Positions 21,104 to 32,067 of a stretch of 64,000 nt of DNA are shown in pieces; positions within the stretch are counted from its first letter, which is position 1, and each line of letters begins with the position of its first letter. The notes below the pieces were generated by a model. The model was not told the DNA's origin and did not search any database. It saw only the letters and a list, made by a program, of their open reading frames with translations. This stretch comes from Pseudomonas sp. BMS12 (GTDB taxonomy: Bacteria > Pseudomonadota > Gammaproteobacteria > Pseudomonadales > Pseudomonadaceae): assembly GCF_001592875.1 (NCBI RefSeq), contig NZ_LSOF01000007.1, positions 1-64,000 of the forward strand. The letters run 5' to 3'. Made by a program: the position numbers and the translations under genes.

Positions 21104-23098
21104 ATGGCCGGCCTGATCCCGCAATCCTTCATCGATGACCTGCTCAACCGCACCGACATTGTCGAGGTGGTGAGTTCGCGCATCCAGCTGAAGAAGGCCG
21201 GCAAGAACTACACCGCGTGCTGCCCGTTCCACAAGGAGAAGACACCCTCCTTCAGCGTCAGCCCGGACAAGCAGTTCTATTACTGCTTCGGCTGCGGCGC
21301 CGGCGGTAACGCCCTCGGCTTTGTCATGGACCATGACAGCCTGGACTTCCCCGTCGCCGTCGAGGAGCTGGCCAAGCGCGCCGGCATGGAAGTGCCACGC
21401 GAGGAAGGCGGCCGCAACCGCACACCGCGCCAGCCAACCGACTCGCCGCTCTACCCACTGCTCACCGCCGCTGCCGATTACTACCGCCAGGCGCTCAAGA
21501 ACCACCCGACGCGCAAGACCGCCGTCGACTACCTCAAGGGCCGCGGCCTGTCCGGCGAGATCGCCCGCGACTTCAGCCTGGGCTTCGCCCCACCGGGCTG
21601 GGACAACCTGCACAAACATCTGGGCGGCGACAAACTGCAGCAGAAGGCAATGATCGATGCCGGCCTGCTGATCGAGAACGCCGAGAACGGACGCATCTAC
21701 GACCGCTTCCGCGACCGCGTGATGTTCCCCATCCGCGACAGCCGCGGCCGCGTCATCGCCTTCGGCGGCCGGGTGCTGGGCGACGACAAACCGAAATACC
21801 TGAACTCCCCGGAAACCCCGGTATTCCATAAGGGCCAGGAGCTCTACGGCCTGTACGAGGCACGCAAGAGCAACCGCGACCTCGACGAGATCATGGTGGT
21901 CGAGGGCTACATGGACGTCATCGCCCTGGCCCAGCAAGGCCTGCGCAACGCCGTGGCCACCCTCGGCACGGCGACCAGCGAGGAACACCTCAAGCGCCTG
22001 TTCCGCCTGGTGCCCAGCGTGCTGTTCTGCTTCGACGGCGACGGAGCCGGACGCAAGGCCGCCTGGCGCGCCCTGGAAGCCACCCTGCCCAACCTGCAGG
22101 ACGGCCGCCGCGCGCGCTTCCTGTTTCTGCCGGAAGGCGAAGACCCAGACACCCTGGTGCGCGCCGAAGGCACCGATGCCTTTCGCGCTCGCATCAACCA
22201 GCACGCCCAGCCGCTGGCCGACTACTTCTTCCAGCAACTCTCGGAAGAGGCCGACCCACGCTCGCTGGAAGGCAAGGCCCACCTGGTCACCCTGGCCGCC
22301 CCCCTGCTCGACAAGATCCCAGGCAACCATCTGCGCACCCTGATGCGCCAGCGCCTTAGCGAAATCACCGGCCTCAGTGCCGCCGCCCTGCAGCAGGTCG
22401 CCCAGAGCGCGCCGAGCGCGCCAGCAGCTGCACAGGAAGAGCCGGCGGCGGCATACGACTATTACGACGCCCAGCCCGACTATGGCGACATTGCCGACTA
22501 CGCCAGCCACATCGAGCCTCCCGCCGAGGCCTACGAGCCGAAAAAAGCCTGGAACAAGGGCGACGGCAAGACTTGGAAGAAGGATGGCGAGTGGAAAAAG
22601 GGCGGCGACTGGAAGAAAGGCCAGCGCGACAGTGCCCCACCGCGCAAACCGGTACACGTCGAGTCACCGACCCTGACCGCCCTGCGCACCCTGCTGCACC
22701 ACCCACAGCTGGCGCAAGGCGTGGAAGATGTCAGCCACTTCGCCGACGAAGACGACACTTACGCCCAGCTGCTGGTCGCCCTGGTCGGCACCCTGCAGAA
22801 AAGTCCGAAGCTGCGCTCACTGCAACTGATTGCCCGCTGGCACGGCACCGAGCAAGGCCGCCTGCTGCGCGCCCTGGCCGAGAAGGAATGGCTGATAGAC
22901 GGTGAAAATCTTGAAAAGCAGTTCTTCGACACCATAACTACACTTGCCAGCAACCAGCAGCAAAAACGCCGCGAACAACTCTTGCGCAGCGTCATGCACA
23001 AGAGCCCCAACGAACTCAGCGATGAGGAAAAAGCTCTACTGAGGGAACACTTCAGCCAGAGCTCCTCGACCGACGACAAGAGCCAAACTGGCGCCTGA
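21104..23098 (+). CDS. dnaG: DNA primase DnaG
   Basis: Protein of 664 aa. The CHC2 zinc site is Cys40/His43/Cys61/Cys64 (CPFHKEKTP ... CFGCG). The TOPRIM RNA-polymerase core (about 110-430) contains VVEGYMDVIAL (Glu) and CFDGDGAGRKAAWRA (DxD). A low-complexity linker (about 455-515) carries repeated W-K-K-G/D units. The C-terminal helicase-binding domain, about 520-664, docks on DnaB. It makes RNA primers at the replication fork. Confidence 0.97.
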   Translation: MAGLIPQSFIDDLLNRTDIVEVVSSRIQLKKAGKNYTACCPFHKEKTPSFSVSPDKQFYYCFGCGAGGNALGFVMDHDSLDFPVAVEELAKRAGMEVPREEGGRNRTPRQPTDSPLYPLLTAAADYYRQALKNHPTRKTAVDYLKGRGLSGEIARDFSLGFAPPGWDNLHKHLGGDKLQQKAMIDAGLLIENAENGRIYDRFRDRVMFPIRDSRGRVIAFGGRVLGDDKPKYLNSPETPVFHKGQELYGLYEARKSNRDLDEIMVVEGYMDVIALAQQGLRNAVATLGTATSEEHLKRLFRLVPSVLFCFDGDGAGRKAAWRALEATLPNLQDGRRARFLFLPEGEDPDTLVRAEGTDAFRARINQHAQPLADYFFQQLSEEADPRSLEGKAHLVTLAAPLLDKIPGNHLRTLMRQRLSEITGLSAAALQQVAQSAPSAPAAAQEEPAAAYDYYDAQPDYGDIADYASHIEPPAEAYEPKKAWNKGDGKTWKKDGEWKKGGDWKKGQRDSAPPRKPVHVESPTLTALRTLLHHPQLAQGVEDVSHFADEDDTYAQLLVALVGTLQKSPKLRSLQLIARWHGTEQGRLLRALAEKEWLIDGENLEKQFFDTITTLASNQQQKRREQLLRSVMHKSPNELSDEEKALLREHFSQSSSTDDKSQTGA

Positions 23099-23118
23099 GC
23101 CCCAGAATCAGGTATAAT
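23089..23118 (+). promoter_or_regulatory. Candidate promoter of rpoD
   Basis: A perfect TATAAT (23113-23118) lies 18 bases after TGGCGC (23089-23094), overlapping the dnaG 3' end and 48 bases before the rpoD start. This fits the extra internal promoter expected before rpoD; the -35 is weak. Confidence 0.45.
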
Positions 23119-23165
23119 CCTCGGCTTATTTTTAGCCCGCCAAGACCTTCAGTGGATAGGGTGTT

Positions 23166-25010
<1,845 letters not shown>

Positions 25011-25015
25011 CCCCG

Positions 25016-25046
25016 AAAACCCCGACAGATTGTCGGGGTTTTTGTT
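25016..25046 (+). terminator. Rho-independent terminator after rpoD
   Basis: AACCCCGAC-AGATT-GTCGGGGTT stem with a TTTTTGTTTT tail, six bases after the rpoD stop. Confidence 0.9.
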
Positions 25047-25095
25047 TTCCCGCGGGCTACACTGAAAAAGTCCCTGGCGTTTCCGGAATCACCGC

Positions 25096-28000
25096 ATGTC
25101 GCGTCTGCTGGCCATTCTCCTGTCGTGTCTGGCGTACTGGGCGCAACCTGCTGCCGCAGCGGTCGACCTCAACCCGGAAGAGCGCGCCTGGCTGGCCGAG
25201 CACCCCACAATACGCCTGGGCATAGATACCTCCTGGCCCCCCTTCGAATTTCGCAACGCTGCCGGACAGTACGACGGCCTGAGCGCCGGCTACGTAAAGC
25301 TGATCGAAGAACGCCTCAAGCTGCGCATGCTGCCCGTCGAACCGCAGAGCTGGAGTGAAGTGCTGTCCAGCGCCAAGAGCGGCGAACTGGATCTGCTGCC
25401 CGGCGTGATGTCGACACCCGAACGCCAGCGCGACCTAGTCTTCACCCGCCCCTATCTGGACTTCCCCATCGTCATCCTGGCCCACCGTGATGGGCCGCAG
25501 CCCGCCAGCATGGACGAGCTGTATGGCCTGAAGATCGCCGTGGTCAAGGACTACGCCCCGCACGAACTGTTGCGCAATCGCCACCCGGATCTCAGCCTGT
25601 TACCGCTGCGCAGCGTCAATGCCGCGTTGCAGGCGCTGGCCGCCGGCCAGGCCGACGCCATGATCGGCGACCTCGCCTCCAGCGTCTGGAGCATGCGCCA
25701 GCTAAAGCTGGAAGGCCTGCAGATCAGCGGCGAGACACCCTATCGCTACCAGCTGGCCATGGCCGCACCAAAGAGCCAGAGCATGCTGATCGGCATACTC
25801 GACAAACTGTTCGCCGATATCAGCCCGGCCGAAGCCGCCACCCTGCAGGAGCCCTGGGTCGGTGGCGTGCTGGATAACCGCAAGGTGTGGCGCCAAGCCT
25901 TGCTGTACGGCCTGCCAGCCCTGCTGCTGGCGCTGGCGGTGCTGAGCATCGTCCTGCGCATCAACAGTCGGCTACGCCAGGAAATGCAGGGCCGCCAGGC
26001 GCTGGAAGAGCAACTGCGCCACAGCGAGCAACACTATCGCGGCCTGGTGGAAAGCCTCTCGGCCATCGCCTGGGAGGCCGACCCGAACGATTTCCGCTTC
26101 ACCTACGTGTCACCCCACGCCGAGAAACTGCTCGGCTATCCGCTGGCCGACTGGCTGCAACCCGGTTTCTGGCAACGCACGCTACACCCCGATGACCTGG
26201 CCACGGCGCTGGCCGTCTGCGAACGCCAGCGCGAGCAGGTCAGCGACCACGAAGTCGAGTACCGCATGCTCGACAGCCAAGGCAACACCGTCTGGGTCCG
26301 CGACATCGTTACGCTGTTCATGCGCGATGGGCGACTGGTCATGCGCGGCCTGATGATCGACATCAGCAGCACCAAACTGGCCGAACAGGCCCAGCGCCTG
26401 TCCGACGAAAAGTTCGCCTCGGTATTCCACAACTGCCCAGACATCCTGGTCATCGCCCGCCGCGAAGACGGCGTACTGCTGAGCGTCAACCACACCTTCG
26501 AGCAGCAACTGGGCATTTCCGCCGAAGAGGCCATTGGCAAAACAGCCAGCGAACTCGCCATCTGGGGCGTGCCGGGCATCGGTCCGATGCTGCTCGACCG
26601 CCTGCAACACCAGGTGCTGAACAATATCGAGATGCCCTTCCGCCGCCGTAACGGCGAGCACTTCACCGGCCTGATCTCCGCCCAGCACGTCGTACTCGAC
26701 GAGCAGCCCGCCCTGGTCGTGGCCGTGCGCGACATCACCCAGCTCAAACAGACCCAGCAACAGCTCAAGGTCTCCGAAGAGAAGTTCGCCAAGGCCTTCC
26801 ATGCCTCCCCGGACGGCATGCTGATTACCCGTCTCAGCGACGGTCGCCTGCTGGAGGCCAACGAAGGCTTCACCCGCATCACCGGCCACGATTTCCAGGG
26901 TGCCGTCGGCCGCACCACCGCCGATATCGGCCTGTGGGCAGATCCTGAAGACCGCGAGCGCATGATCGAGCTGGTCCGCAGCCAGGGCATGGCTCGGGAA
27001 TTCCGCGCCTGGATCTACAACAGCAAGGGCCAGCGGCGCCTGGGCGAGCTGGCGGCACAGCCGATAATGATCGACGACGAACCCTGCATGCTCACCATCG
27101 CCCGCGACATTACCGAGCGCGAGCAGATGCAGGAGCGCCTGCACCAGGCCGCCACCGTGTTCGAAAGCACCGCCGAGGGGGTGATGATCACCGACCTCTG
27201 CCAGCGCATCACCGCAGTCAACCGCGCCTTCACCGACATCACCGGCTACAGCGAGGCCGAAGCCTTGGGCCAGACTCCGCGCCTGCTGGCTTCCGGCAAG
27301 CACGACAGCGCCTTCTATGCCGCCATGTGGCACCAACTGGCCGCCGAAGGTCACTGGCAGGGCGAAGTGTGCAACAAGCGCAAGAATGGCGAGCTCTACC
27401 CGGAATGGCTGACCATCAGCGCGGTGCGCGACCAGAGCGAGCAGGTCACCCACTTTGTCGGCGTGTTCGCCGATATCAGCTCGCTCAAGCACGCCCAGGA
27501 TCGCCTCGACTACCAGGCCCATCACGACCCGCTGACCGGCCTGCCCAACCGCATGCTGTTCGAAAGCCGCCTGGACAACGCACTCAAGGACGCCCGCACC
27601 GACCATCAGTGTGGCGCCGTGCTGTTCCTGGATCTGGACCGCTTCAAGCACATCAACGACAGCCTCGGCCACCCGGTCGGCGACCAGCTGCTCAAGGCCA
27701 TCGCCCTGCGCCTGCGCGAGCAACTGCGCGATATCGACACCGTTGCCCGCCTGGGCGGCGACGAATTCATCGTCCTGCTGCCCGGCCTGCACCAGCCGCG
27801 CGACGCCGAGCGTGTCGCCACCAAGCTGCTGGCCTGCTTCGGCGCGCCCTTCCAGGCCGACAACCACGAGTTCTTCACCAGCGCCAGCATCGGCATCAGC
27901 CTGTTCCCCAAGGACGGCAATGACGTTGCCACCCTGGTCAAGAACGCCGACGCGGCCATGTACAGCTCCAAGGCCAAGGGCCGCAATCGCATCGAGTTCT

Positions 28001-28830
28001 ACACCAGCAACCTGACCTTCCAGGCCACCGAGCGCATGACCCTGGAGCTGGAGCTGCGCCGCGCCATCGAGCGCGACGAACTGAGCCTGCACTATCAACC
28101 CAAGCTATGCCTGAGCAGCGGCAAACTGATCGGCGCCGAAGCCCTGATCCGCTGGCACCACCCCGTGTTTGGCGAAGTGCCGCCGGACCGCTTCATCCCC
28201 CTGGCCGAAGACAACGGCATGATCCTGCAGCTGGGCGACTGGGTCATGCAGGAAGCCTGTCGACAGATGCGCCAATGGCAGGACACTCACGCCCCCTTCG
28301 GCCCGCTGTCGGTCAACCTGTCCGGCAGCCAGCTGCGCCAGCCACAGCTCACCGAGCGCATCGCCGGCATGCTGGGCGATTTCGGTCTGAGTGCCGACAA
28401 ACTGCAACTGGAAATCACCGAAAGCTTCATCATGACCCAGGCCGAAGAAGCCCTGGTGATACTCCACGAACTCAAAGAACTGGGCCTGCAACTGGCCATC
28501 GACGACTTCGGCACCGGTTATTCATCGCTCAGTTACCTCAAGCGCCTGCCGCTGGACATCCTCAAGATCGACAAGTCCTTCGTCCGCGGCCTGCCCGGTG
28601 ACCCCGACGACGCCGCCATCACCCGCGCCATCATTGCCCTGGGCCGCAGCCTGCAGATGACCGTAATCGCCGAAGGCGTGGAAACCAAAGCCCAGGAACT
28701 CTTCCTCACCAGCGAAGGCTGCGAACAGATCCAGGGTTACGTGGTCAGCCGCCCCTTGCCCCCCGAATCCTTCGCCAGCAACTTCCTTGGCCCATTGCCG
28801 ATTGGCAGCACGGAAAACGCGCCGGTATAA
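25096..28830 (+). CDS. rmcA: RmcA-like membrane sensor: periplasmic binding domain, PAS x4, GGDEF, EAL
   Basis: Protein of 1244 aa with a signal peptide (MSRLLAILLSCLAYWAQPAAA). A periplasmic solute-binding-protein-like domain spans about 30-255 and a membrane helix about 268-288. Four PAS domains follow (about 305-430, 435-550, 560-675, 680-800). The GGDEF domain has an intact LGGDEF near residue 886, and the EAL domain has EALIRW near 1014. It should make or degrade cyclic di-GMP in response to redox state or an amino-acid-like ligand. The position after rpoD equals that of P. aeruginosa PA0575 (RmcA, a phenazine/redox-responsive phosphodiesterase). Both active-site motifs look intact, so net activity cannot be told from sequence. 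Confidence 0.88.
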   Translation: MSRLLAILLSCLAYWAQPAAAAVDLNPEERAWLAEHPTIRLGIDTSWPPFEFRNAAGQYDGLSAGYVKLIEERLKLRMLPVEPQSWSEVLSSAKSGELDLLPGVMSTPERQRDLVFTRPYLDFPIVILAHRDGPQPASMDELYGLKIAVVKDYAPHELLRNRHPDLSLLPLRSVNAALQALAAGQADAMIGDLASSVWSMRQLKLEGLQISGETPYRYQLAMAAPKSQSMLIGILDKLFADISPAEAATLQEPWVGGVLDNRKVWRQALLYGLPALLLALAVLSIVLRINSRLRQEMQGRQALEEQLRHSEQHYRGLVESLSAIAWEADPNDFRFTYVSPHAEKLLGYPLADWLQPGFWQRTLHPDDLATALAVCERQREQVSDHEVEYRMLDSQGNTVWVRDIVTLFMRDGRLVMRGLMIDISSTKLAEQAQRLSDEKFASVFHNCPDILVIARREDGVLLSVNHTFEQQLGISAEEAIGKTASELAIWGVPGIGPMLLDRLQHQVLNNIEMPFRRRNGEHFTGLISAQHVVLDEQPALVVAVRDITQLKQTQQQLKVSEEKFAKAFHASPDGMLITRLSDGRLLEANEGFTRITGHDFQGAVGRTTADIGLWADPEDRERMIELVRSQGMAREFRAWIYNSKGQRRLGELAAQPIMIDDEPCMLTIARDITEREQMQERLHQAATVFESTAEGVMITDLCQRITAVNRAFTDITGYSEAEALGQTPRLLASGKHDSAFYAAMWHQLAAEGHWQGEVCNKRKNGELYPEWLTISAVRDQSEQVTHFVGVFADISSLKHAQDRLDYQAHHDPLTGLPNRMLFESRLDNALKDARTDHQCGAVLFLDLDRFKHINDSLGHPVGDQLLKAIALRLREQLRDIDTVARLGGDEFIVLLPGLHQPRDAERVATKLLACFGAPFQADNHEFFTSASIGISLFPKDGNDVATLVKNADAAMYSSKAKGRNRIEFYTSNLTFQATERMTLELELRRAIERDELSLHYQPKLCLSSGKLIGAEALIRWHHPVFGEVPPDRFIPLAEDNGMILQLGDWVMQEACRQMRQWQDTHAPFGPLSVNLSGSQLRQPQLTERIAGMLGDFGLSADKLQLEITESFIMTQAEEALVILHELKELGLQLAIDDFGTGYSSLSYLKRLPLDILKIDKSFVRGLPGDPDDAAITRAIIALGRSLQMTVIAEGVETKAQELFLTSEGCEQIQGYVVSRPLPPESFASNFLGPLPIGSTENAPV

Positions 28831-28846
28831 TCCGCCGCTCTTCTGA

Positions 28847-28923
28847 GGGCCTATAGCTCAGTTGGTTAGAGCACTCGACTCATAATCGATTGGTCGCAGG
28901 TTCAAGTCCTGCTGGGCCCACCA
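28847..28923 (+). tRNA. ileX: tRNA-Ile2 (anticodon CAU, lysidine-modified)
   Basis: 77 nt including encoded CCA. Acceptor GGGCCTA/TGGGCCC, D arm GCTC...GAGC, anticodon loop CTCATAA with CAT at 28881-28883, and T arm GCAGG-TTCAAGT-CCTGC. The C-A-U anticodon with this body is that of the AUA-reading isoleucine tRNA modified by TilS, not initiator Met. The anticodon stem has one C-U mismatch at its outer end. It is the left boundary of the defence island. Confidence 0.93.
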
Positions 28924-28930
28924 TCTATAT

Positions 28931-28957
28931 AAAAAGCCGCGCACTGCGCGGCTTTTT
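28931..28957 (+). terminator. Rho-independent terminator after tRNA-Ile2
   Basis: AAAAAGCCGCGCA-CT-GCGCGGCTTTTT, seven bases after the tRNA CCA end. Confidence 0.9.
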
Positions 28958-29008
28958 CATGCTGCGCCGGAGTTTCTGGAGCAACTCCGTACGCCTAAAG
29001 ATTAGACA

Positions 29009-29072
29009 GTGAACCGAATAGCCGGCACTATCGGCTCACCACATGAGCCGAATAGACTCGCTAATCGGCTCA
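29009..29072 (+). promoter_or_regulatory. Two palindromic operator-like sites before fic
   Basis: Site 1: GTGAACCGAATAG (29009-29021) against CTATCGGCTCAC (29028-29039). Site 2: TGAGCCGAATAG (29044-29055) against CTAATCGGCTCA (29061-29072). Four half-sites of consensus TGAGCCGAATAG lie just upstream of the fic start. The Fic protein ends in a winged-helix-like domain, so autoregulation through these sites is a reasonable inference. Confidence 0.6.
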
Positions 29073-29089
29073 CAGGCGAGCAGCACACC

Positions 29090-30229
29090 ATGAATGACCC
29101 GCTCTGGATCTGGCAGCAAGCCGACTGGCCGCACTTCAGTTGGCAAGCCGATGCGCTTGCACCGCTGCTGCGCGCGTGCGGTCAGGCGCAGGGCCGCTTG
29201 CTCGGGATGCTCGGTGCTGTAGGTGGCGACACTGAAGTGCAGAGCAGCCTGGATGCCATGCTGCAGAACATCGTCACCTCATCAGCCATCGAGGGTGAGC
29301 AGCTGAATGTCGGCTCGGTGCGCTCGTCACTGGCACGGCGCCTGGGGCTGAACGAAGAAGGTCGCACCACCTCTCGCTCCGAAGGCCTGGCGGAACTGCT
29401 GCTCGATGCCACCCGCGCCTATCAGCAGCCGCTCGATCTGCAGCGGCTGTTTACCTGGCATGGTTGGTTGTTCCCCAACGATGACCACCTCCTGGCCCGC
29501 CCGCTGCGCATCGGCATGCTGCGCGGCGAAGAGCCCATGCAGGTAGTTTCCGGCCGGCTCGACCGCCCTACCGTGCATTTCGAGGCCCCACCTCGCGCCG
29601 GCCTGGAAGCCCAACTGGATGATTTCCTCGCCTGGTTCGAGAGCAGCCGTAGCGATACCAGCCTCGACCCGTTTCTGCGGGCCGGCATTGCGCACTTCTG
29701 GTTCGTTACCCTGCACCCCTTCGATGACGGCAATGGTCGCCTTACACGCGCCATAACCGACCTGGCCCTGGCTCAGGGCGAGCAGCAGGCAATCCGCTTT
29801 TACGCCATGTCGGCGAGCATCCTCGACGACCGCACCGGCTATTACCGCATCCTGGAAGCGAGCCAGAAAGGCACGCTGGATATCACCGCCTGGCTGCAAT
29901 GGTTCCTCGCCACACTGCTCAAGAGCCTGGAGCAGGCTCTCGCTCGTATCGATCGCGTGCTGGTCAAAACGCGCTTCTGGCAGGCTCACCGCAGCCAAGC
30001 CTTATCTGCCGAGCAAATCAAAGTGCTTAACCGCCTGCTCGATGGCGGCGAGAGCGGTTTCGAGAACGGTATCAGCGCCGCCCAATACCAGGCCGTGGCC
30101 AAGGTCTCGAAAGCCACCGCCACACGCCATCTGAGCGATCTTGTTGAAAAGGGCTGCCTTGCCCGACTACCGGGTGGCGGGCGCAGCACGCGTTACCAGA
30201 TACAGCACCAGGCGAACGCTCAAGGCTGA
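29090..30229 (+). CDS. Class II Fic family protein (DUF4172-Fic-winged helix)
   Basis: Protein of 379 aa from the ATG at 29090. A longer frame from 29009 only translates the palindromes. The N-terminal domain (DPLWIWQQADWPHFSW) resembles DUF4172. The inhibitory helix motif S64-SAI-E68-G69 fits (S/T)xxxE(G/N) of class II Fic enzymes. The active-site loop HPFDDGNGR (209-217) is complete, so AMP- or other NMP-transfer is likely and self-inhibited until triggered. A C-terminal winged-helix region (about 310-375, SKATATRHLSDLVEKG) may bind DNA. The target is unknown. Such genes are common in defence islands and may act as toxin or regulator. Confidence 0.85.
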   Translation: MNDPLWIWQQADWPHFSWQADALAPLLRACGQAQGRLLGMLGAVGGDTEVQSSLDAMLQNIVTSSAIEGEQLNVGSVRSSLARRLGLNEEGRTTSRSEGLAELLLDATRAYQQPLDLQRLFTWHGWLFPNDDHLLARPLRIGMLRGEEPMQVVSGRLDRPTVHFEAPPRAGLEAQLDDFLAWFESSRSDTSLDPFLRAGIAHFWFVTLHPFDDGNGRLTRAITDLALAQGEQQAIRFYAMSASILDDRTGYYRILEASQKGTLDITAWLQWFLATLLKSLEQALARIDRVLVKTRFWQAHRSQALSAEQIKVLNRLLDGGESGFENGISAAQYQAVAKVSKATATRHLSDLVEKGCLARLPGGGRSTRYQIQHQANAQG

Positions 30230-30334
30230 CCCCCGCAGCGATAAAGCAGCGCACCGGGCGCTGCAGTGATGGTGTAGTGCCATTACGCCAGGTTTCGGTA
30301 CTATCCGGTTAATTCTGGATTACTAGGACAGGAA

Positions 30335-31105
30335 ATGGACTTCACTCCGATCATCGCGCAGGTCTGGGGCACGCTCGGTTGGGTTATCCCGCTGATGCTG
30401 CTAATCGGCCTGCTCAAGTCGCCCTGGGCCAAGGGCCAGATCGGCGAACTCCTGGTGCGGATGTTTGCCCATTGGCAGCTGGATAAGCAGACCTACCGCC
30501 GCCTGCACAATGTCACCCTGAACACGCCGGACGGCACCACGCAGATCGACCACATATTCCTCTCGCCCTACGGCATCTTCGTGCTGGAAACGAAGAACAT
30601 GAGCGGCTGGATCTTCGGCGGCGAGAAGCAGGCGCAGTGGACGCAGAAGCTCTACAAACGCACCTTCAAATTCCAGAACCCGCTACGCCAGAACTACAAG
30701 CACCTCAAAGCCTTGGAAGCCACCCTTGGTGTCAGCCCCGAGCACCTGCACTCGGTCATCACCTTCGTCGGCGGTAGCACCTTCAAAACCGAAGTGCCGA
30801 CCAATGTGACCCAGGGCATCGGCTTTATCCGCTACATCAAGTCATTCCAGCAGCAGGTATTCAGCGAGCCTGAAGTCGACGCCATGCTGCAAGCCCTGCA
30901 AAACGGCCGCCGCGCGCCAACCCTCGCCACCCACCGCGAGCATGTGCAAAACCTCAAGCGCCGTAGCGACCCGACAGCCGAGCGGCAATGCCCGAAATGC
31001 GGCAGTGCGCTACTGATTCGTACCGTGAAATCAGCCCCGAAAGCAGGGCAGCAGTTGTGGGGCTGCTCGGCTTTCCCAAAATGCAGAACTATGCAAAGCC
31101 TTTAA
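30335..31105 (+). CDS. NERD domain nuclease-related protein with C-terminal zinc ribbon
   Basis: Protein of 256 aa. A short N-terminal membrane segment (LGWVIPLMLLIGLL, about 14-27) precedes a NERD domain. The nuclease-type core is Asp72 and Glu85-x-Lys87 (QIDHIFLSPYGIFVLETKN), the restriction-endonuclease-like D...ExK arrangement. The C-terminus holds a topoisomerase-type zinc ribbon, CPKCGSALLIR ... WGCSAFPKC. It is probably a membrane-tethered DNA-processing or DNA-sensing protein, but its activity is unproven. It precedes mrr by 38 bases on the same strand, suggesting co-expression. Confidence 0.85.
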   Translation: MDFTPIIAQVWGTLGWVIPLMLLIGLLKSPWAKGQIGELLVRMFAHWQLDKQTYRRLHNVTLNTPDGTTQIDHIFLSPYGIFVLETKNMSGWIFGGEKQAQWTQKLYKRTFKFQNPLRQNYKHLKALEATLGVSPEHLHSVITFVGGSTFKTEVPTNVTQGIGFIRYIKSFQQQVFSEPEVDAMLQALQNGRRAPTLATHREHVQNLKRRSDPTAERQCPKCGSALLIRTVKSAPKAGQQLWGCSAFPKCRTMQSL

Positions 31106-31143
31106 CACACGGCCGTACCATCAATCCTGCGTTTGGAGTCGCC

Positions 31144-32067
31144 ATGTCCGTCCCAACCTACGACCAGTTCATTGAGCCTATTCTGCGCTACCTGGCCGCC
31201 ACGCCCGAAGGCGCGGCAGCACGTGATGCCCATGAAGCCGCTGCGAATGCACTGAATCTTTCGGAAGCACAGCGCCAAGAGCTGATTGCCAGCGGCCAAG
31301 CCACATACAAAAACCGTGCGGGCTGGGCCCATGACCGTCTCAAGCGCGCCGGCCTGTCCAGCAGCGCCAAGCGTGGGTATTGGAAGCTGACTGACGCAGG
31401 CATGACCTATGCCGTCCAGCACCCCGCCCCTCTGACTGCGGATAAAGTCGAACAGCTCGCCATCGGCTTTATGGACGTGAAACTCAAGAGCCAGACCGAC
31501 GCCATCCCTCTCGATGGGCAAGAACAGCCTGCACCGGGGCTCAACTCAGCCACTGTTAGCCCTGACGACCGCCTGGAGCAGGCTCTACGTGAGCTACGCG
31601 AGGCAACGGCTGCAGACCTACTAGATAACCTTCTGCAAGTCAGCCCCAACCGCTTCGAGGTCATCGTGCTGGACGTGCTGCATAGCCTTGGCTACGGCGC
31701 TAGTCGCAACGACCTGCAACGCGTCGGCGGCAGCGGCGACGGTGGGATCGACGGGGTGATCTCGCTAGACAAGCTCGGCCTGGAAAAAGTCTATGTCCAA
31801 GCCAAACGCTGGCAAGGCACGGTTGGCCGCCCAGAGCTGCAAGCATTCTATGGCGCTCTCGCCGGACAGAAAGCCAAGCGTGGCGTGTTTATCACCACCT
31901 CAGGCTTTACGGCACAGGCAATCGACTTCTCCCGTTCCGTAGAAGGCATGGTGCTGGTGGATGGAAACCGGCTGGTCAACCTGATGATGGATCACGAGGT
32001 GGGAGTCGCATCGCGGCTGATCAAGTTACCAAAATTAGATAGCGATTATTTTGATGGAGAAGCATAG
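31144..32067 (+). CDS. mrr: Mrr-type restriction endonuclease
   Basis: Protein of 307 aa from the ATG at 31144. An N-terminal Mrr_N winged-helix region (about 1-95) is followed by the Mrr catalytic domain (about 165-290). Its active site reads GGSGDGGID (Asp203) and VQAK (Gln219, Lys221), the Q-x-K variant of the PD-(D/E)xK fold. Mrr enzymes cut methylated DNA. The last dozen codons (KLPKLDSDYFDGEA) turn AT-rich like the next gene. The TAG stop shares its G with the GTG start of drt3a, so a module junction may lie at this 3' end. Confidence 0.9.
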   Translation: MSVPTYDQFIEPILRYLAATPEGAAARDAHEAAANALNLSEAQRQELIASGQATYKNRAGWAHDRLKRAGLSSSAKRGYWKLTDAGMTYAVQHPAPLTADKVEQLAIGFMDVKLKSQTDAIPLDGQEQPAPGLNSATVSPDDRLEQALRELREATAADLLDNLLQVSPNRFEVIVLDVLHSLGYGASRNDLQRVGGSGDGGIDGVISLDKLGLEKVYVQAKRWQGTVGRPELQAFYGALAGQKAKRGVFITTSGFTAQAIDFSRSVEGMVLVDGNRLVNLMMDHEVGVASRLIKLPKLDSDYFDGEA

